Of a stretch of 64,000 nt of DNA, positions 9,014 to 18,478 are shown in pieces. The notes below the pieces were generated by a model, which ran no database searches, was not told the origin of the DNA, and saw only the letters and a list, made by a program, of their open reading frames with translations. The translations under genes were made by a program, and so were the position numbers. The stretch spans positions 1,575,001 through 1,639,000 of the forward strand of contig NZ_CP036281.1 of assembly GCF_007750395.1 (NCBI RefSeq). The letters run 5' to 3'. This DNA is from Polystyrenella longa (GTDB lineage Bacteria > Planctomycetota > Planctomycetia > Planctomycetales > Planctomycetaceae). The stretch's first letter is position 1, and the number at the start of each line of letters is the position of its first letter.

Positions 9014-10729
9014 ATGACCCTCTGGGACTGGTTGATCGTCCTCGTGTTGAATGGTGCGATCATTGGATATGGATTTTACCTGTCACGAAAAACCACTTCG
9101 GGAAGTGAATGGTTCCTCGCGGGACGTTCGCTACCCTGGTGGGGGCTCGGGCTGTCTATCGTCGCGACGGCGATTGATAACGCGGACCTCGTGTCCGTCA
9201 CCGGGCATGTGTATAACAATGGGATTCACATTCTCACGGTATTCACGATTGCCACAGCGCTGGGTTGCTGTCTTTCCGCGTTTCTCATCGTTCCCTGGAT
9301 GTACAAACTGGGATGTTACACCAATGCGGAGTTTCTCGAATATCGCTTTGGGAAATCCCTGCGCCTGTTTAGCGCGTTGATTCAAATTCAATACCGCACG
9401 GCGATTCTCGGCCTCATGGTCTGGTCCTTCTACCTCATGCTTATAGGCATGGTGGGTCTGGAACCAACAATGGCTTGGGCACTGATTGTGCTACTCGTGC
9501 TGCTGACGGCCGCGTATACTGTTTGGGGAGGTCTGGCGTCTGTTGTCTGGACCGACGCCCTCCAGAGTCTGATCATCTTTGCTGGCAGTGTTTGTATTTT
9601 CGTTTCTGTCTGGAACGCCGTGGGAGGATGGGACGGATTACGGGAGAAGCTGGCAACCCTACCTGATCCGCAATGGGTTCAGGAAAAAGGGTGGGTTGGA
9701 TCTAAAGAAGACGCCCCTCCAGAGGGAGCGGAATCGCAACAACTCGAAAACTGGATCCACATGGGGGAATTTGTCGACCCCGCTGACAATACTCATCCTT
9801 TCGGAATCATGCTGGGCTGGACGATCATCGGTGTCGGATATTACACCGTGAATCACACTCAAACGATGCGGTTAATGGGAGCCCGATCACTCTGGGACAT
9901 GAAAATGGCCTCCATCTTCGGCGCGGCTCTCGGCATTCCACTCATGCTGACTGTGATGCTACTTGGTCTATTCGGGAGAGTTTTGTATCCCGATTTCACC
10001 GCGGGTGACATGAAGGCCGACGCTCTCTTTCCGATACTGGCAAACGACTTCCTGACGATGGGGTTAAAAGGGCTGGTGATGGCGGGGATTGTTTCCGCGA
10101 CCGTCAGTACTTTCGATTCCATGGGATCAGCGCTATCGGCTCTATTCACCCGAGACATTTATGCTCGCTGGCTCAGACCCGGCCAATCGGAAGCTCATTA
10201 CTTGAAGGCGGGACGAATCGCCACCATCGGCGTGTTGATGCTCGGGTTTCTGTACATTCCTTATATTATCTCCTACCGGAATATGATCGACGCCACACAG
10301 GCCCTGGTCTCCGTGTTTGTAACACCTCTGTTTGCGATCTACCTGATGGGAACGTTAACCTCAGTACCGAAGCAGGGCGGGTTGGTAGGATTGATTGTGG
10401 GCGGAACCTTTGGAATGTGCTGTTTCCTGCAACGTCAGGATTGGTTGGAGTCTCTCATCGGTACAGAGTTACCAGAGATTATGGTGAATCGCTGGTACGT
10501 TTATGTCTGGTCGATGGGTCTCACCGCAGGCAGCATGTCGCTCACCTACCTTTTCTGGAAACCGCAACCCGTGTCCGAACTTATCAATGACACAGTACTC
10601 CATTCTGAACTTCCCCCCGTTCTGGAGCATCCCTTTTCCAAACCGGTGCCTGTCTGGTTGCAACCCCGCTGGTATGCATTAGTACTGATCCTCTTTAATG
10701 TCTGGTTTACCTTCTACTTCTTCTGGTAA
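9014..10729 (+). CDS. Sodium:solute symporter (SSS) family transporter
   Basis: The 571-residue polytopic membrane protein has about 13 hydrophobic segments. The first helix is followed by the family-typical SEWFLAGRSLPWWGLGLSI stretch and a conserved region around VSATVSTFDSMGSALSALFTRD, both hallmarks of SSS carriers. A hydrophilic loop of about 60 residues (about 215-275) is longer than in sugar or proline carriers. GGAAG lies 9-10 nt before the ATG. Members use the sodium gradient to import sugars, amino acids or organic acids. Its place between deacylase and esterase genes suggests it imports the pathway substrate. Confidence 0.9.
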   Translation: MTLWDWLIVLVLNGAIIGYGFYLSRKTTSGSEWFLAGRSLPWWGLGLSIVATAIDNADLVSVTGHVYNNGIHILTVFTIATALGCCLSAFLIVPWMYKLGCYTNAEFLEYRFGKSLRLFSALIQIQYRTAILGLMVWSFYLMLIGMVGLEPTMAWALIVLLVLLTAAYTVWGGLASVVWTDALQSLIIFAGSVCIFVSVWNAVGGWDGLREKLATLPDPQWVQEKGWVGSKEDAPPEGAESQQLENWIHMGEFVDPADNTHPFGIMLGWTIIGVGYYTVNHTQTMRLMGARSLWDMKMASIFGAALGIPLMLTVMLLGLFGRVLYPDFTAGDMKADALFPILANDFLTMGLKGLVMAGIVSATVSTFDSMGSALSALFTRDIYARWLRPGQSEAHYLKAGRIATIGVLMLGFLYIPYIISYRNMIDATQALVSVFVTPLFAIYLMGTLTSVPKQGGLVGLIVGGTFGMCCFLQRQDWLESLIGTELPEIMVNRWYVYVWSMGLTAGSMSLTYLFWKPQPVSELINDTVLHSELPPVLEHPFSKPVPVWLQPRWYALVLILFNVWFTFYFFW

Positions 10730-10771
10730 GAACGACTTCTATTAACTGGCAGACTCCAGGAGAGATATTGA

Positions 10772-11596
10772 ATGAACCGTCGACTTTTCGTTTGGCTTAC
10801 GTTCGTCAGCTTAACGTGCTGTCCCTTTGCCGCAGCCCAGGAACAATTGAAACCGCTGGATATCAGTTTCACCGCGAAGCATGATGGTAGCGAGCAGCAA
10901 TACATATTATTGTTCCCGCCTGAGTTCGATAAAGCTGCTTCGCATTCGTTGATGATTGCCCTGCACGGCCATGGATCGGATCGCTGGCAGTTCATTCAAA
11001 GTCCACGCGGGGAGTGCGCCGCTGCGCGAGATGTGGCGGCCAAGTACGGGATGATCTTTCTCGCCCCCGATTACCGAGCGAAGACTTCCTGGATGGGGCC
11101 GACTGCAGAAGCGGATGTGCTTCAGATTCTGGAAGAGGTCAAAGCCGAATATAAAATTGATAAGACTCTCATCATGGGCGGATCGATGGGAGGAAGCTCG
11201 GCTTTAACTTTCACAGCCCTTCATCCCGAACGGATTGACGGGGTGGTCGCCCTCAACGGAACAGCCAATCATCTGGAATACGAACAATTTCAGGAGTTTA
11301 TTGCGGCTTCGTACGGGGGCACGAAAAAGGAAATACCGGAAGAGTACAAACGGCGCAGTGCCGAATACTGGCCGGAGCGGTTCACCATGCCCATCGCGAT
11401 GACCACAGGCGGTCAGGACACGCTCGTTCCTCCAGAGAGTTGCCAACGGTTGGCGTCGATTCTGAAGAAGCTGCACCCCCACACGCTCTTGATTCATCGT
11501 CCTGAAGTGGGCCATTCCACTAATTACAAAAACTCGGTGGCGGCTCTGGAGTTTGTCTGCAGTAAGTTATTCTCTTCGGAGAAGCAGGCCGATTAA
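10772..11596 (+). CDS. Secreted alpha/beta hydrolase (esterase)
   Basis: The 274-residue protein has a signal peptide (about 1-22, cleavage near AAAQE). The alpha/beta-hydrolase triad is visible: Ser138 in the nucleophile elbow GGSMGG, Asp216 in GGQDTLVP and His248 in PEVGHST. The oxyanion-hole stretch IALHGHGSD is at about 62-70. It resembles the feruloyl/acetyl-xylan esterase and PHB-depolymerase-like group more than lipases. A good AGGAG site precedes the ATG. It is the last gene of the 1016-11596 cluster and is followed by a strong terminator. It may free an acid or sugar outside the cytoplasm for the symporter; that role is inferred. Confidence 0.85.
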   Translation: MNRRLFVWLTFVSLTCCPFAAAQEQLKPLDISFTAKHDGSEQQYILLFPPEFDKAASHSLMIALHGHGSDRWQFIQSPRGECAAARDVAAKYGMIFLAPDYRAKTSWMGPTAEADVLQILEEVKAEYKIDKTLIMGGSMGGSSALTFTALHPERIDGVVALNGTANHLEYEQFQEFIAASYGGTKKEIPEEYKRRSAEYWPERFTMPIAMTTGGQDTLVPPESCQRLASILKKLHPHTLLIHRPEVGHSTNYKNSVAALEFVCSKLFSSEKQAD

Positions 11597-11616
11597 CAGT
11601 AAGGAATGAGAGAACG

Positions 11617-11660
11617 AAAAAAGCCAGACACCGTTATCGATGTCTGGCTTTAATTTTTGA
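11617..11660 (+). terminator. Rho-independent terminator ending the catabolic cluster
   Basis: The perfect stem AAAGCCAGACA / TGTCTGGCTTT (11620-11630 with 11641-11651), a 10-nt loop and a following T-rich stretch lie 20 nt after the esterase stop. A-rich bases before the stem may let it also work on the opposite strand for the convergent gene ending at 11754. Confidence 0.85.
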
Positions 11661-11753
11661 TCATCACTTTTTAGATGATGTTCGCCTCAACTATGGAATG
11701 TTGTACTTTAAAACCGCCACAGTGATCTTCGCCACAGTAATCTTGAACAAGAT

Positions 11754-12422
11754 TTAGTTCTGGCGAGTCTGCTGGAACTTGGAATCGTTGACGGCACTTT
11801 TGACGTCCCGACGCTGTGGTGAGGCAGCGTTGCTGCGAGCAGCCTCTGTAGAAGCGGCTTCATTGGATGGGCCACTGTTGGATTTCCAGTTCGCTACGTT
11901 CCAGGCGGGGTAAGTCTGGGCGACGCTGTATCCCAGGTCTTCCAGAATTGTTCGCAATTCGCGAGCAGTCATGTTTTCGTTGGCAACAACTCGTTGCATT
12001 ACGAAACGACGGTTGCTGGCAATGTAGGCGAAGAATTTTCCGTTACCCAGACGATCATTCTCAGACAGAAGTCGGAGTAAGGAAAGTCGGGGAACATCGC
12101 CTGGTGATTTGGGAAGCTCGTCCAACCAGGCCATTACCCAGATCGATTTACCGTTCTGGCTGATTACGGCAGACATGGAAAGTTCCCACTCTTCTTCCTT
12201 GTGCATCGCTTTGAACTGGAAGTCATAGCGGGACTCTTCCTGTACCGTTTTCAGTCCCAATCCACCCAGCATGTTTCCAAGGTCTTCGTTCGTCAGTTGA
12301 CGAGCTGGGACAGCGGAGGAATCCGCCGCCTCGGCAGAGCTGGTCATACCGACTCCCACTGCCAATACTAGCAGCATTCCACAACAGGTGATTCCTGCAG
12401 TACGCGTCCACACGTTACTCAT
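11754..12422 (-). CDS. Exported YbjN-like protein
   Basis: A 222-residue protein with a signal peptide (about 1-33, cleavage near SAEAA). The start at 12422 is chosen because AAAGGAG lies 7 nt before that ATG; the frame is open further upstream, but that part looks non-coding. The central region (about 40-165) has the alpha/beta pattern of the YbjN/CesT-like sensory-chaperone fold, with LSLLRLLSENDRLGNGKF and a C-terminal helix TARELRTILEDLGY. The tail (about 180-222) is Ser/Ala/Asn-rich and probably disordered. The family assignment is by pattern and is tentative; no catalytic residues are seen. It is convergent with the esterase gene. Confidence 0.6.
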   Translation of the reverse strand: MSNVWTRTAGITCCGMLLVLAVGVGMTSSAEAADSSAVPARQLTNEDLGNMLGGLGLKTVQEESRYDFQFKAMHKEEEWELSMSAVISQNGKSIWVMAWLDELPKSPGDVPRLSLLRLLSENDRLGNGKFFAYIASNRRFVMQRVVANENMTARELRTILEDLGYSVAQTYPAWNVANWKSNSGPSNEAASTEAARSNAASPQRRDVKSAVNDSKFQQTRQN

Positions 12423-12596
12423 CAGACACTCCTTTGTCTTTGACTCTGTTTGTCTTTGTCTCGAAGTTTGACTGTTCAGGCAGGCGTTGGATTTGCAGTT
12501 ATCCTGCTCTGGTGACTCAATGTTCTGGGGGGGATGATTGTAACTTTTGCAAAGACCCCGTTGGGTTCCGTCCCACATTTCGTCAGGACAGTTCCC

Positions 12597-14054
12597 TCAC
12601 ACCAGCAGCTCCTTGAGGCAAATTTGCGACCAGGTCTCGAAATCATCAAGTTCCTGCCGTAATTCGTCCGGTGTGGCAAACCCTGTCTCTTGTATCGACT
12701 CTTCCCGTGGGTGAACTTTTGCCGATTCTAACTCAAATACGTGGACAACACCCAAATGGACCCGACCCACTTCGGTTTCGTCGTCATTAATCATTCCGAC
12801 GCATTCTTCTGTATAGGCAGACGCGAGATCAACTTCTTCCTCAATCTCCCGACGCATTCCTTCGCGATAGACCGATTCCGCATGGGAATCAATCGAAGAA
12901 ATGTGGCCGCCGATGCCGATCGAGCGTTTTTTCTTCAACCGGCTTTCACCTGAGGTACCACCTCGGCGATAGTAAAAAATCTTGCCTTCGTGGCGGAAAA
13001 TGCAATAAGGAATTAACTGCTTGTAGCTGGGATCCTCTTCCATCTCGTTGCGGGGGAGGTAGCTCGTATGCATCGGATCCAGCAAGGTTTTCAAGTACCG
13101 ATCCATGTCATCGGAAAATCCCTGGAAATGTCCCAGTTCGTGGAAAAGTAAGGTGGGAACGACGAGGACATGTTCAACATCCTGATGGGTCTCGGTCACG
13201 AGAGGCTCCTGAAGTGGTGAGAGGAGAATATGTGAAGTAAATAGAATAGAAGACTTAAGTGATATTGGGGATTTGGTTCCCAGAAGTTGCTGAACAGCGA
13301 CACCGATATCCGGTTGACGCATCAGCGATTCGCCGACCAGCATCGCCTGTACGTTTGCTTCCACCAATCGCTGAACATCGGAATGGGTTTTGATACCGCT
13401 CTCGCTGACGAATACAACATCGGTGGGAACCTGTTTTCGCAGGCGGAACGAATGTTCCAAATCAGTTTTGAATGTCTTTAAGTTACGATTGTTCACACCG
13501 ACCAGCTTCGGATTCAAACTGAGTACCCGATCCAGGTTTTCCGGTTCGTACAATTCGATAAGGGGTTCCATGCCAAGTTCCACCGAATAACCGTACAAGT
13601 CAGCCAGTTGTTCCTGCGGAAGACATTCGGCGATCAGCAGGATCGAGTCGGCTCCCGCGGCGCGGGCTTCAATTATCTGATACCGATCCAGAATAAATTC
13701 TTTTCGCAGCACTGGGATCTGCACGGCCTGCCGGACCGCTTTGAGGAAATCGAGATGCCCCTGAAAGTATTGTTCATCAGTTAAGACACTGAGGCAGTTG
13801 GCTCCGTTCGATTCGTATGTTTGTGCAATCTGAACTGGGTCGAAGTCGGCTCGTATTAAACCAGCGGAGGGCGAGGCCTTTTTCACTTCGGCGATCAACC
13901 CGACATTCGAGGCATTCCGAAGAGCCTGCACGAAGTCGCGCACTGGCGGAGCACTGTTCAGTTGCTCGCGCAGACTTTCTTCTGAGGTCTGCTGGCGTGC
14001 GCGGTCAATTTCTCCTCGTTTCGTCTGCATAATTTTTTCAAGTACATTGGACAC
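12597..14054 (-). CDS. trpC: Indole-3-glycerol phosphate synthase fused in frame to a Nudix-type phosphoesterase
   Basis: A 485-codon frame from GTG 14054. Residues 1-260 are a complete TrpC barrel with its catalytic motifs: Lys in [10 protein letters not shown], Lys in RKEFILD, Glu in LLIAE, Asn in VGVNNRNL and SESGI near the phosphate site. It closes the indole ring in tryptophan synthesis. Residues 286-485 match the COG4112 Nudix-type phosphoesterase family, with a Nudix-like stretch [13 protein letters not shown]...REIEEEV. The linker 261-285 has no homology I recognise. An AGGAG-GTG start signal sits exactly at the domain junction (13197-13210), so the second domain may also be made alone. 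TrpC is normally a single domain of 255-270 residues. Confidence 0.88.
   Translation of the reverse strand: MSNVLEKIMQTKRGEIDRARQQTSEESLREQLNSAPPVRDFVQALRNASNVGLIAEVKKASPSAGLIRADFDPVQIAQTYESNGANCLSVLTDEQYFQGHLDFLKAVRQAVQIPVLRKEFILDRYQIIEARAAGADSILLIAECLPQEQLADLYGYSVELGMEPLIELYEPENLDRVLSLNPKLVGVNNRNLKTFKTDLEHSFRLRKQVPTDVVFVSESGIKTHSDVQRLVEANVQAMLVGESLMRQPDIGVAVQQLLGTKSPISLKSSILFTSHILLSPLQEPLVTETHQDVEHVLVVPTLLFHELGHFQGFSDDMDRYLKTLLDPMHTSYLPRNEMEEDPSYKQLIPYCIFRHEGKIFYYRRGGTSGESRLKKKRSIGIGGHISSIDSHAESVYREGMRREIEEEVDLASAYTEECVGMINDDETEVGRVHLGVVHVFELESAKVHPREESIQETGFATPDELRQELDDFETWSQICLKELLV
13197..13210 (-). promoter_or_regulatory. Internal ribosome-binding site and GTG start for the Nudix domain
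   Basis: On the minus strand AGGAG (13206-13210) is followed after 6 nt by GTG (13197-13199), in frame with the trpC ORF. Translation from here would give a 200-residue protein beginning with a Thr-Glu-Thr-His stretch just before EHVLVVPT, which is where free-standing COG4112 proteins normally start. This suggests separate translation as well as, or instead of, a real fusion. Confidence 0.6.
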
Positions 14055-14510
14055 GCGTGCTCGACCTCATTCCTGGCTTATCGATGTGGATATTCAAGCA
14101 GGGCAGGAAGAAAGAACCCGCCTCTGGGATGTTGCTTCTGTCGAAGAATACAGGGATTATTCGGCATCATACCCGTTTTCAAACAAGATCGAAACCAATC
14201 CGTTCCGGTCGATTCTCACAGGGGACGGAATGACGTTGGAACCAGTTTAGAATCCATCCTGAAACCTGGTTACGACTATTGTTTTACCTGCAGAGTATGC
14301 GTAAGTTTGATCTCTCAGAGGGTTTCAGGAGAACTTCTGGAAAAGCCCTGTCGGTCATGGCCTGACGACATACATATTCTGTAAACTGCGTTCTCGATAA
14401 AGAACAAAGATTTCCTTACTGAGTCGCTGCTGCCGCTTGAGTGATTTTCTCTGCCGGATCAGTTTTCTCTTTGCTGCTCACTTTTCCCAAGTTGTATACC
14501 GGTTTCGATT
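14055..14510. other. Intergenic region between trpC and the CPBP gene
   Basis: 456 nt without a convincing gene. It holds the trpC leader (GAGG about 10 nt before the GTG) and repeat copy A at 14247-14330. A 67-codon plus-strand frame at 14047-14250 has no ribosome-binding site and no recognisable product. Confidence 0.5.
14247..14330 (+). repeat. Dispersed intergenic repeat, copy A (84 nt)
   Basis: The copy starts TTAGAATCCATCCTGAAACC and ends CAGAGGGTTTCAGGA. The two ends are inverted repeats (TCCTGAAACC / GGTTTCAGGA), so the element can fold with its ends paired. Copies B (35666-35748) and C (18673-18756, inverted) share the ends and parts of the core. It is non-coding and lies 181 nt upstream of the CPBP gene. 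Confidence 0.75.
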
Positions 14511-15371
14511 ATGTTTGCTGTGACTGAAGAAGCACAACCCATGGAAATTCTGGCGACGCTGCTGATGGGCGCAGTCATGTTTCTGGGGTTCTGGGCGTGG
14601 TACCGGTTATCTCAGGATCGCTTGTTGCAATATAAGTTGATTGCATCGCTACAAAAACCGAAAGTTCTCGATCAACCGATGACGGGACAAATCGCGTTCT
14701 TCTGTTTTCTTGCCTGGCTTGGCGTCTTGCTAGTTTCCCGGGCGTATGTGGGCGAATTACTGGATGCACTTCATCTGCCACAAAGTTCAATGCCTGCCGA
14801 GTGGCAATTACCATACCTGGTAATTGTAACGGGTTGTCAGTTTTACGCGATGTTGACGGTTCTCGTTTTCGCCCACGTGCGGGGACATGTCCGATTGGCG
14901 GATTGTGGTTTCCGGGCGGATGATCTCGCGGATCAAATCAAGGCGGGCGCCTATTGCTTCCTTCTGGCGATGCCACTCATCTTGATAACCATTCTGATTA
15001 CCTATTCATTTCGAAACGAAGAGAATGCTCATGACTTGATCAAGATGATGAAAGAGCAGGGGACTCTGCCTAATATTCTGATGATCGGTTTCTCGGCAAT
15101 CTTCCTGGCTTCCATCACAGAGGAGATGCTGTTTCGCGTTTGTGTTCAGGGTGCGTTTCAGCAATTTCGGCCTGTCCTGGCGATCGTCTTCACGGCTCTG
15201 TTTTTCGCTCTCGTCCACGGCTTTCCAGATTCGTTGCCACTCATACCGCTCGCGCTCATCCTGGGCATGCTTTATTATTATAAAGTGAGCTTCCTCGCTT
15301 GCGTCGCCATGCACTCCATTTTCAACGCCTATAACTTTGGGCTGACGTTGCTCGTCACAGTTGGGCAGTAA
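14511..15371 (+). CDS. CPBP family intramembrane metalloprotease
   Basis: The 286-residue polytopic membrane protein has about 7-8 hydrophobic segments. The three CPBP (Abi, Rce1-like) motifs are present in order: EEMLFR near 204-209, FFALVHG near 229-236 and HSIFN near 267-271. Members are glutamate-dependent intramembrane proteases, involved in prenyl-protein processing in eukaryotes and in bacteriocin immunity or unknown roles in bacteria. The start may be ATG 14511 or ATG 14541; neither has a clear ribosome-binding site. It stands alone between the repeat-bearing gap and a convergent nitrilase-like gene. Confidence 0.9.
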   Translation: MFAVTEEAQPMEILATLLMGAVMFLGFWAWYRLSQDRLLQYKLIASLQKPKVLDQPMTGQIAFFCFLAWLGVLLVSRAYVGELLDALHLPQSSMPAEWQLPYLVIVTGCQFYAMLTVLVFAHVRGHVRLADCGFRADDLADQIKAGAYCFLLAMPLILITILITYSFRNEENAHDLIKMMKEQGTLPNILMIGFSAIFLASITEEMLFRVCVQGAFQQFRPVLAIVFTALFFALVHGFPDSLPLIPLALILGMLYYYKVSFLACVAMHSIFNAYNFGLTLLVTVGQ

Positions 15372-15428
15372 ACAAACTGCCAGACAGCGAACGGGCTATT
15401 TTCTTAAGGAATGTGCTAAAGCGTCTGC

Positions 15429-16373
15429 TTAAGGAGTATTGGCTTCCCGATACGTCTCCGGTCGTCGATTACGCACCGATCGACGAGTCTTCTTCAGTTT
15501 GTCGAGGTCGATGGTCATGATGGCAAAACTATCCTCAGCACCCTCCTGCATGATCTCCCCGTCGCGATCAATTAGCAGCGACTGATTGGGATGAGAAAAA
15601 ACGACATACGCCTGGTTCTCGTATGCTCGTACTTGCATTAAACGTGTGTTCCAATCCCCCCAGCTTCCGTAGGAAGGGCACGCAATCAAGTCGGCCCCGT
15701 TCAATGTTAACTGTCGTGCGGGTTCAGGAAGTTGACGATCAAAACAGATCATCATTCCTACCTTCAATTCCTGTTTGGATTCAGGATCATGAATGGAGAA
15801 TACAGGGTAGTCGCTTCCCGCTGTATATCCTGGTGGATTGACTTCGTATCCCTGATGGAAATGTGTCTTATGATATTTTCCAACTAACTTGCCATCAGGG
15901 TCAAACAGTGCTGCCGTATTGAATGTCTTCTCCGTGACGCTGTCGGCTTCCAGAAATCCCAGTATCAGATAGATTTTCAAATCGATCGCCAGTTGCTGAA
16001 ATCGCTGAATGAACTTGCCGTCAATTGGCTCTGCCAGTTCCTGGAATCGGTTGGTCAGCTCTTTTTTACGCTCCGGATCTTCTTCGTGAATCACTTCATT
16101 AACGACATACCCCTCGAGCATGCCTTCCGGAGTGATCACGAGTTCGGCCCCCGCTTCCACTGCACGACGCATCTCTTTCTCCAACCGGACGGCATTCGCT
16201 TCTTTATTCCACTTTTTAGGAACGAACGAGATGCTGGCGACCTTCAGCGTCGCCGAGACGATTTCTTCCGCAGCGGGTTCCTCGGCGACAACTAATCGAC
16301 TGGAACAACAAAGAGGTAGAATCAGGGCAATAGAAAAGGCAATCAGGAAACATCGACGGGAATCATCGTTCAT
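15429..16373 (-). CDS. Secreted carbon-nitrogen hydrolase (nitrilase superfamily)
   Basis: A 314-residue protein. The nitrilase triad is complete: Glu83 in VITPEG, Lys169 in KYHKTHF and Cys210 in MMICFDRQLPE. Residues 1-30 form a signal peptide with a hydrophobic core and a Cys-Cys pair, so the enzyme is likely outside the cytoplasm, which is uncommon for this mostly cytosolic superfamily. Expected activity is amidase or carbamoylase hydrolysis of a small C-N compound; the substrate cannot be told. The closest-looking branch is the N-carbamoylputrescine/beta-ureidopropionase type. It is convergent with the CPBP gene, with 57 nt between them. Confidence 0.88.
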   Translation of the reverse strand: MNDDSRRCFLIAFSIALILPLCCSSRLVVAEEPAAEEIVSATLKVASISFVPKKWNKEANAVRLEKEMRRAVEAGAELVITPEGMLEGYVVNEVIHEEDPERKKELTNRFQELAEPIDGKFIQRFQQLAIDLKIYLILGFLEADSVTEKTFNTAALFDPDGKLVGKYHKTHFHQGYEVNPPGYTAGSDYPVFSIHDPESKQELKVGMMICFDRQLPEPARQLTLNGADLIACPSYGSWGDWNTRLMQVRAYENQAYVVFSHPNQSLLIDRDGEIMQEGAEDSFAIMTIDLDKLKKTRRSVRNRRPETYREANTP

Positions 16374-16770
<397 letters not shown>

Positions 16771-16780
16771 TCTTAATATC

Positions 16781-16817
16781 AAAGGACTTACAGCAATTCG
16801 CTGTGAGTCCTTTTTTT
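16781..16817 (+). terminator. Terminator after tRNA-Leu
   Basis: The hairpin AAAGGACTTACAGC / GCTGTGAGTCCTTT has a 5-nt loop and runs into seven T residues directly after the tRNA. Confidence 0.85.
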
Positions 16818-16850
16818 GTGGAGCGTCTTTTGGCGTATGACAGCGGGAAA

Positions 16851-17063
16851 TTAATCTGTTGGGCCGATGTATGCGAAGCGGGGAGTCGGAGTGCCGTCGA
16901 CTGTGACCAACTCTTCGAACATTTCCCGGGGTCTGACCCACAGGCCTTTATCGCCGTAGTCCTGACGGTATACGACGAGTTCTTCCATCGTCTCACTATG
17001 CCTCGCAACTTCGAGGACCAGGTATTCATTCCCTTTGTAATGGCGGTATCGTCCGGGTTGCAT
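16851..17063 (-). CDS. DUF1653 family protein
   Basis: A 70-residue protein consisting almost entirely of the DUF1653 domain: GRYRHYKGNEYLVLEVARHSE at the N-terminus, LVVYRQDYGDKGLWVRP in the middle and a C-terminal PRFAYIG. It is a small beta-rich cytosolic protein found widely in bacteria as a stand-alone domain; no biochemical role is established. It converges on the tRNA-Leu terminator. No strong ribosome-binding site is seen before the ATG at 17063. The assignment rests on near-complete family pattern and length. Confidence 0.85.
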   Translation of the reverse strand: MQPGRYRHYKGNEYLVLEVARHSETMEELVVYRQDYGDKGLWVRPREMFEELVTVDGTPTPRFAYIGPTD

Positions 17064-17423
17064 GGGAGCGCTTTCTAGTAATTCTCGGATTGAAGAGGGA
17101 GGATATCCAAATTGGAAAACAGATACTCGTTGATAGCAATGGCTTCGAGCCGACTATTTGAAATGGAGAAAATATCGATTGCGAGGAGCGTTTGAAGAAG
17201 AGTAGATCGTTGTTATTGTGAGATTGAGATTGGTCGGCGGACTTGGTGTTGCTCTGTTAGTTAGGTTAGGATGACATAAATACAACATTGATCACTACAA
17301 TATTGATCGAAGCGAAGGATAATAAAACCCTCTCGTAATCATGGAGGTAGATCGATCCTGTCGTCAAGGATGTTTCATAATTACAGAAGCTGCACTTCGT
17401 AAAAGATCATGGGGGAACTCGCA
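17064..17423. other. Intergenic region between DUF1653 and HdeD genes
   Basis: 360 nt, A/T-richer than the neighbouring genes, with no frame of note. It presumably holds the two divergent promoters; I could not place them with confidence. Confidence 0.4.
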
Positions 17424-18014
17424 ATGAGTCAGGATAATCAACTTAGTATGAACTCGTTACATCTGGTCGGGGCAGAGGAACTCGGCAAACGCTGGGGATG
17501 GTTCCTCGGTTTAGGAATCCTGTTAGTCGTCCTGGGAGTCATCGCTCTCGGTGCCTCGGTCACGATGACATTAGCTACGATGGTCTTTATCGGGTGGTTG
17601 ATGATTATTGGAGGCATTCTGCAAACCGTCCATGCTTTCACCTGCAAGGCGTGGAGTGGATTTTTTATCGATCTGCTTAGCGGGATTCTTTACACCGTGA
17701 TTGGTTTCATGATCGTGGCGAATCCTGGGTCAACAGCGATTACTCTGACTCTATTAATCGCCATGTTCCTCATCTTTGGTGGTCTGTTTCGTATCATCGT
17801 AGCGATTGCGGTTCGTTATCAAAACTGGGTTTGGCTGCTGTTGAACGGCGTAGTCAGCCTGATCCTGGGGATTGCCATTTGGCAACAATGGCCTCTTTCA
17901 GGGTTGTGGGTGATTGGCGTCTTCGTCGGAATTGATATGTTGTTGAATGGTTGGTCGCTAGTGATGCTCGCCTTTGCTGCTAAAAGTTTGCAAAGTGAGG
18001 AACCACAGGCGTAA
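17424..18014 (+). CDS. HdeD family (DUF308) membrane protein
   Basis: A 196-residue protein with six hydrophobic segments in three repeated pairs, each with the GIxLxxLGxxAL style of the HdeD/DUF308 family. In enterobacteria HdeD is an inner-membrane protein linked to acid resistance at high cell density; elsewhere its role is not known. ATG 17424 is chosen because GGGGGAA lies 6 nt upstream; the frame is also open from ATG 17409. The next gene starts 2 nt after its stop, so the two are almost certainly cotranscribed. Confidence 0.85.
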   Translation: MSQDNQLSMNSLHLVGAEELGKRWGWFLGLGILLVVLGVIALGASVTMTLATMVFIGWLMIIGGILQTVHAFTCKAWSGFFIDLLSGILYTVIGFMIVANPGSTAITLTLLIAMFLIFGGLFRIIVAIAVRYQNWVWLLLNGVVSLILGIAIWQQWPLSGLWVIGVFVGIDMLLNGWSLVMLAFAAKSLQSEEPQA

Positions 18015-18016
18015 CG

Positions 18017-18478
18017 ATGAAAATTCTTTTCCTTCATGGTTGGCACAGCGTTGTCGGTGGGGTGAAACCGACATCGCTAAAGAACGCTGGCCATCAGGTA
18101 CTCAATCCCGCGCTCGATGATGACGATTTCGGTTTAGCGGTGCGAACAGCCCAGCAGGTTTACGACGATGAGCATCCCGATGTCATTGTCGGTTCATCAC
18201 GCGGCAGCGCGGTAGCGATGAACCTTCAAAGTGGCCAGACGCCGTTGGTACTACTATGTCCCGCCTGGAAGAACTGGGGCTCTGTAGCCACGATAAAATC
18301 GAATTCGCGCGTGCTTCACTCCCGGGCGGACGACGTAATTCCCTATGCCGACAGTGAAGAATTGATCGCCAACAGCCAACTCGATTTGAAGTCGCTGATC
18401 GAAGTCGGCACGGATCACCGGTTGGCTGAACCGGAACCGTTGCAGGTCATGTTGAAAGCGTGCCTGGAGTTGCAATAA
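18017..18478 (+). CDS. Small alpha/beta hydrolase (YqiA/RBBP9-like)
   Basis: A 153-residue protein with a compact alpha/beta-hydrolase core. It opens with the oxyanion stretch FLHGWHS (about 5-11), then the nucleophile elbow GSSRGSA with Ser61, an acid Asp105/106 in SRADDVIP and His134 in GTDHRLAEPE. The short length and the absence of a cap domain fit the YqiA/RBBP9-like group of small serine esterases. It begins 2 nt after the HdeD gene, so a shared operon is near certain. The substrate is unknown; the link to HdeD suggests an envelope or stress role but is only positional. Confidence 0.75.
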   Translation: MKILFLHGWHSVVGGVKPTSLKNAGHQVLNPALDDDDFGLAVRTAQQVYDDEHPDVIVGSSRGSAVAMNLQSGQTPLVLLCPAWKNWGSVATIKSNSRVLHSRADDVIPYADSEELIANSQLDLKSLIEVGTDHRLAEPEPLQVMLKACLELQ

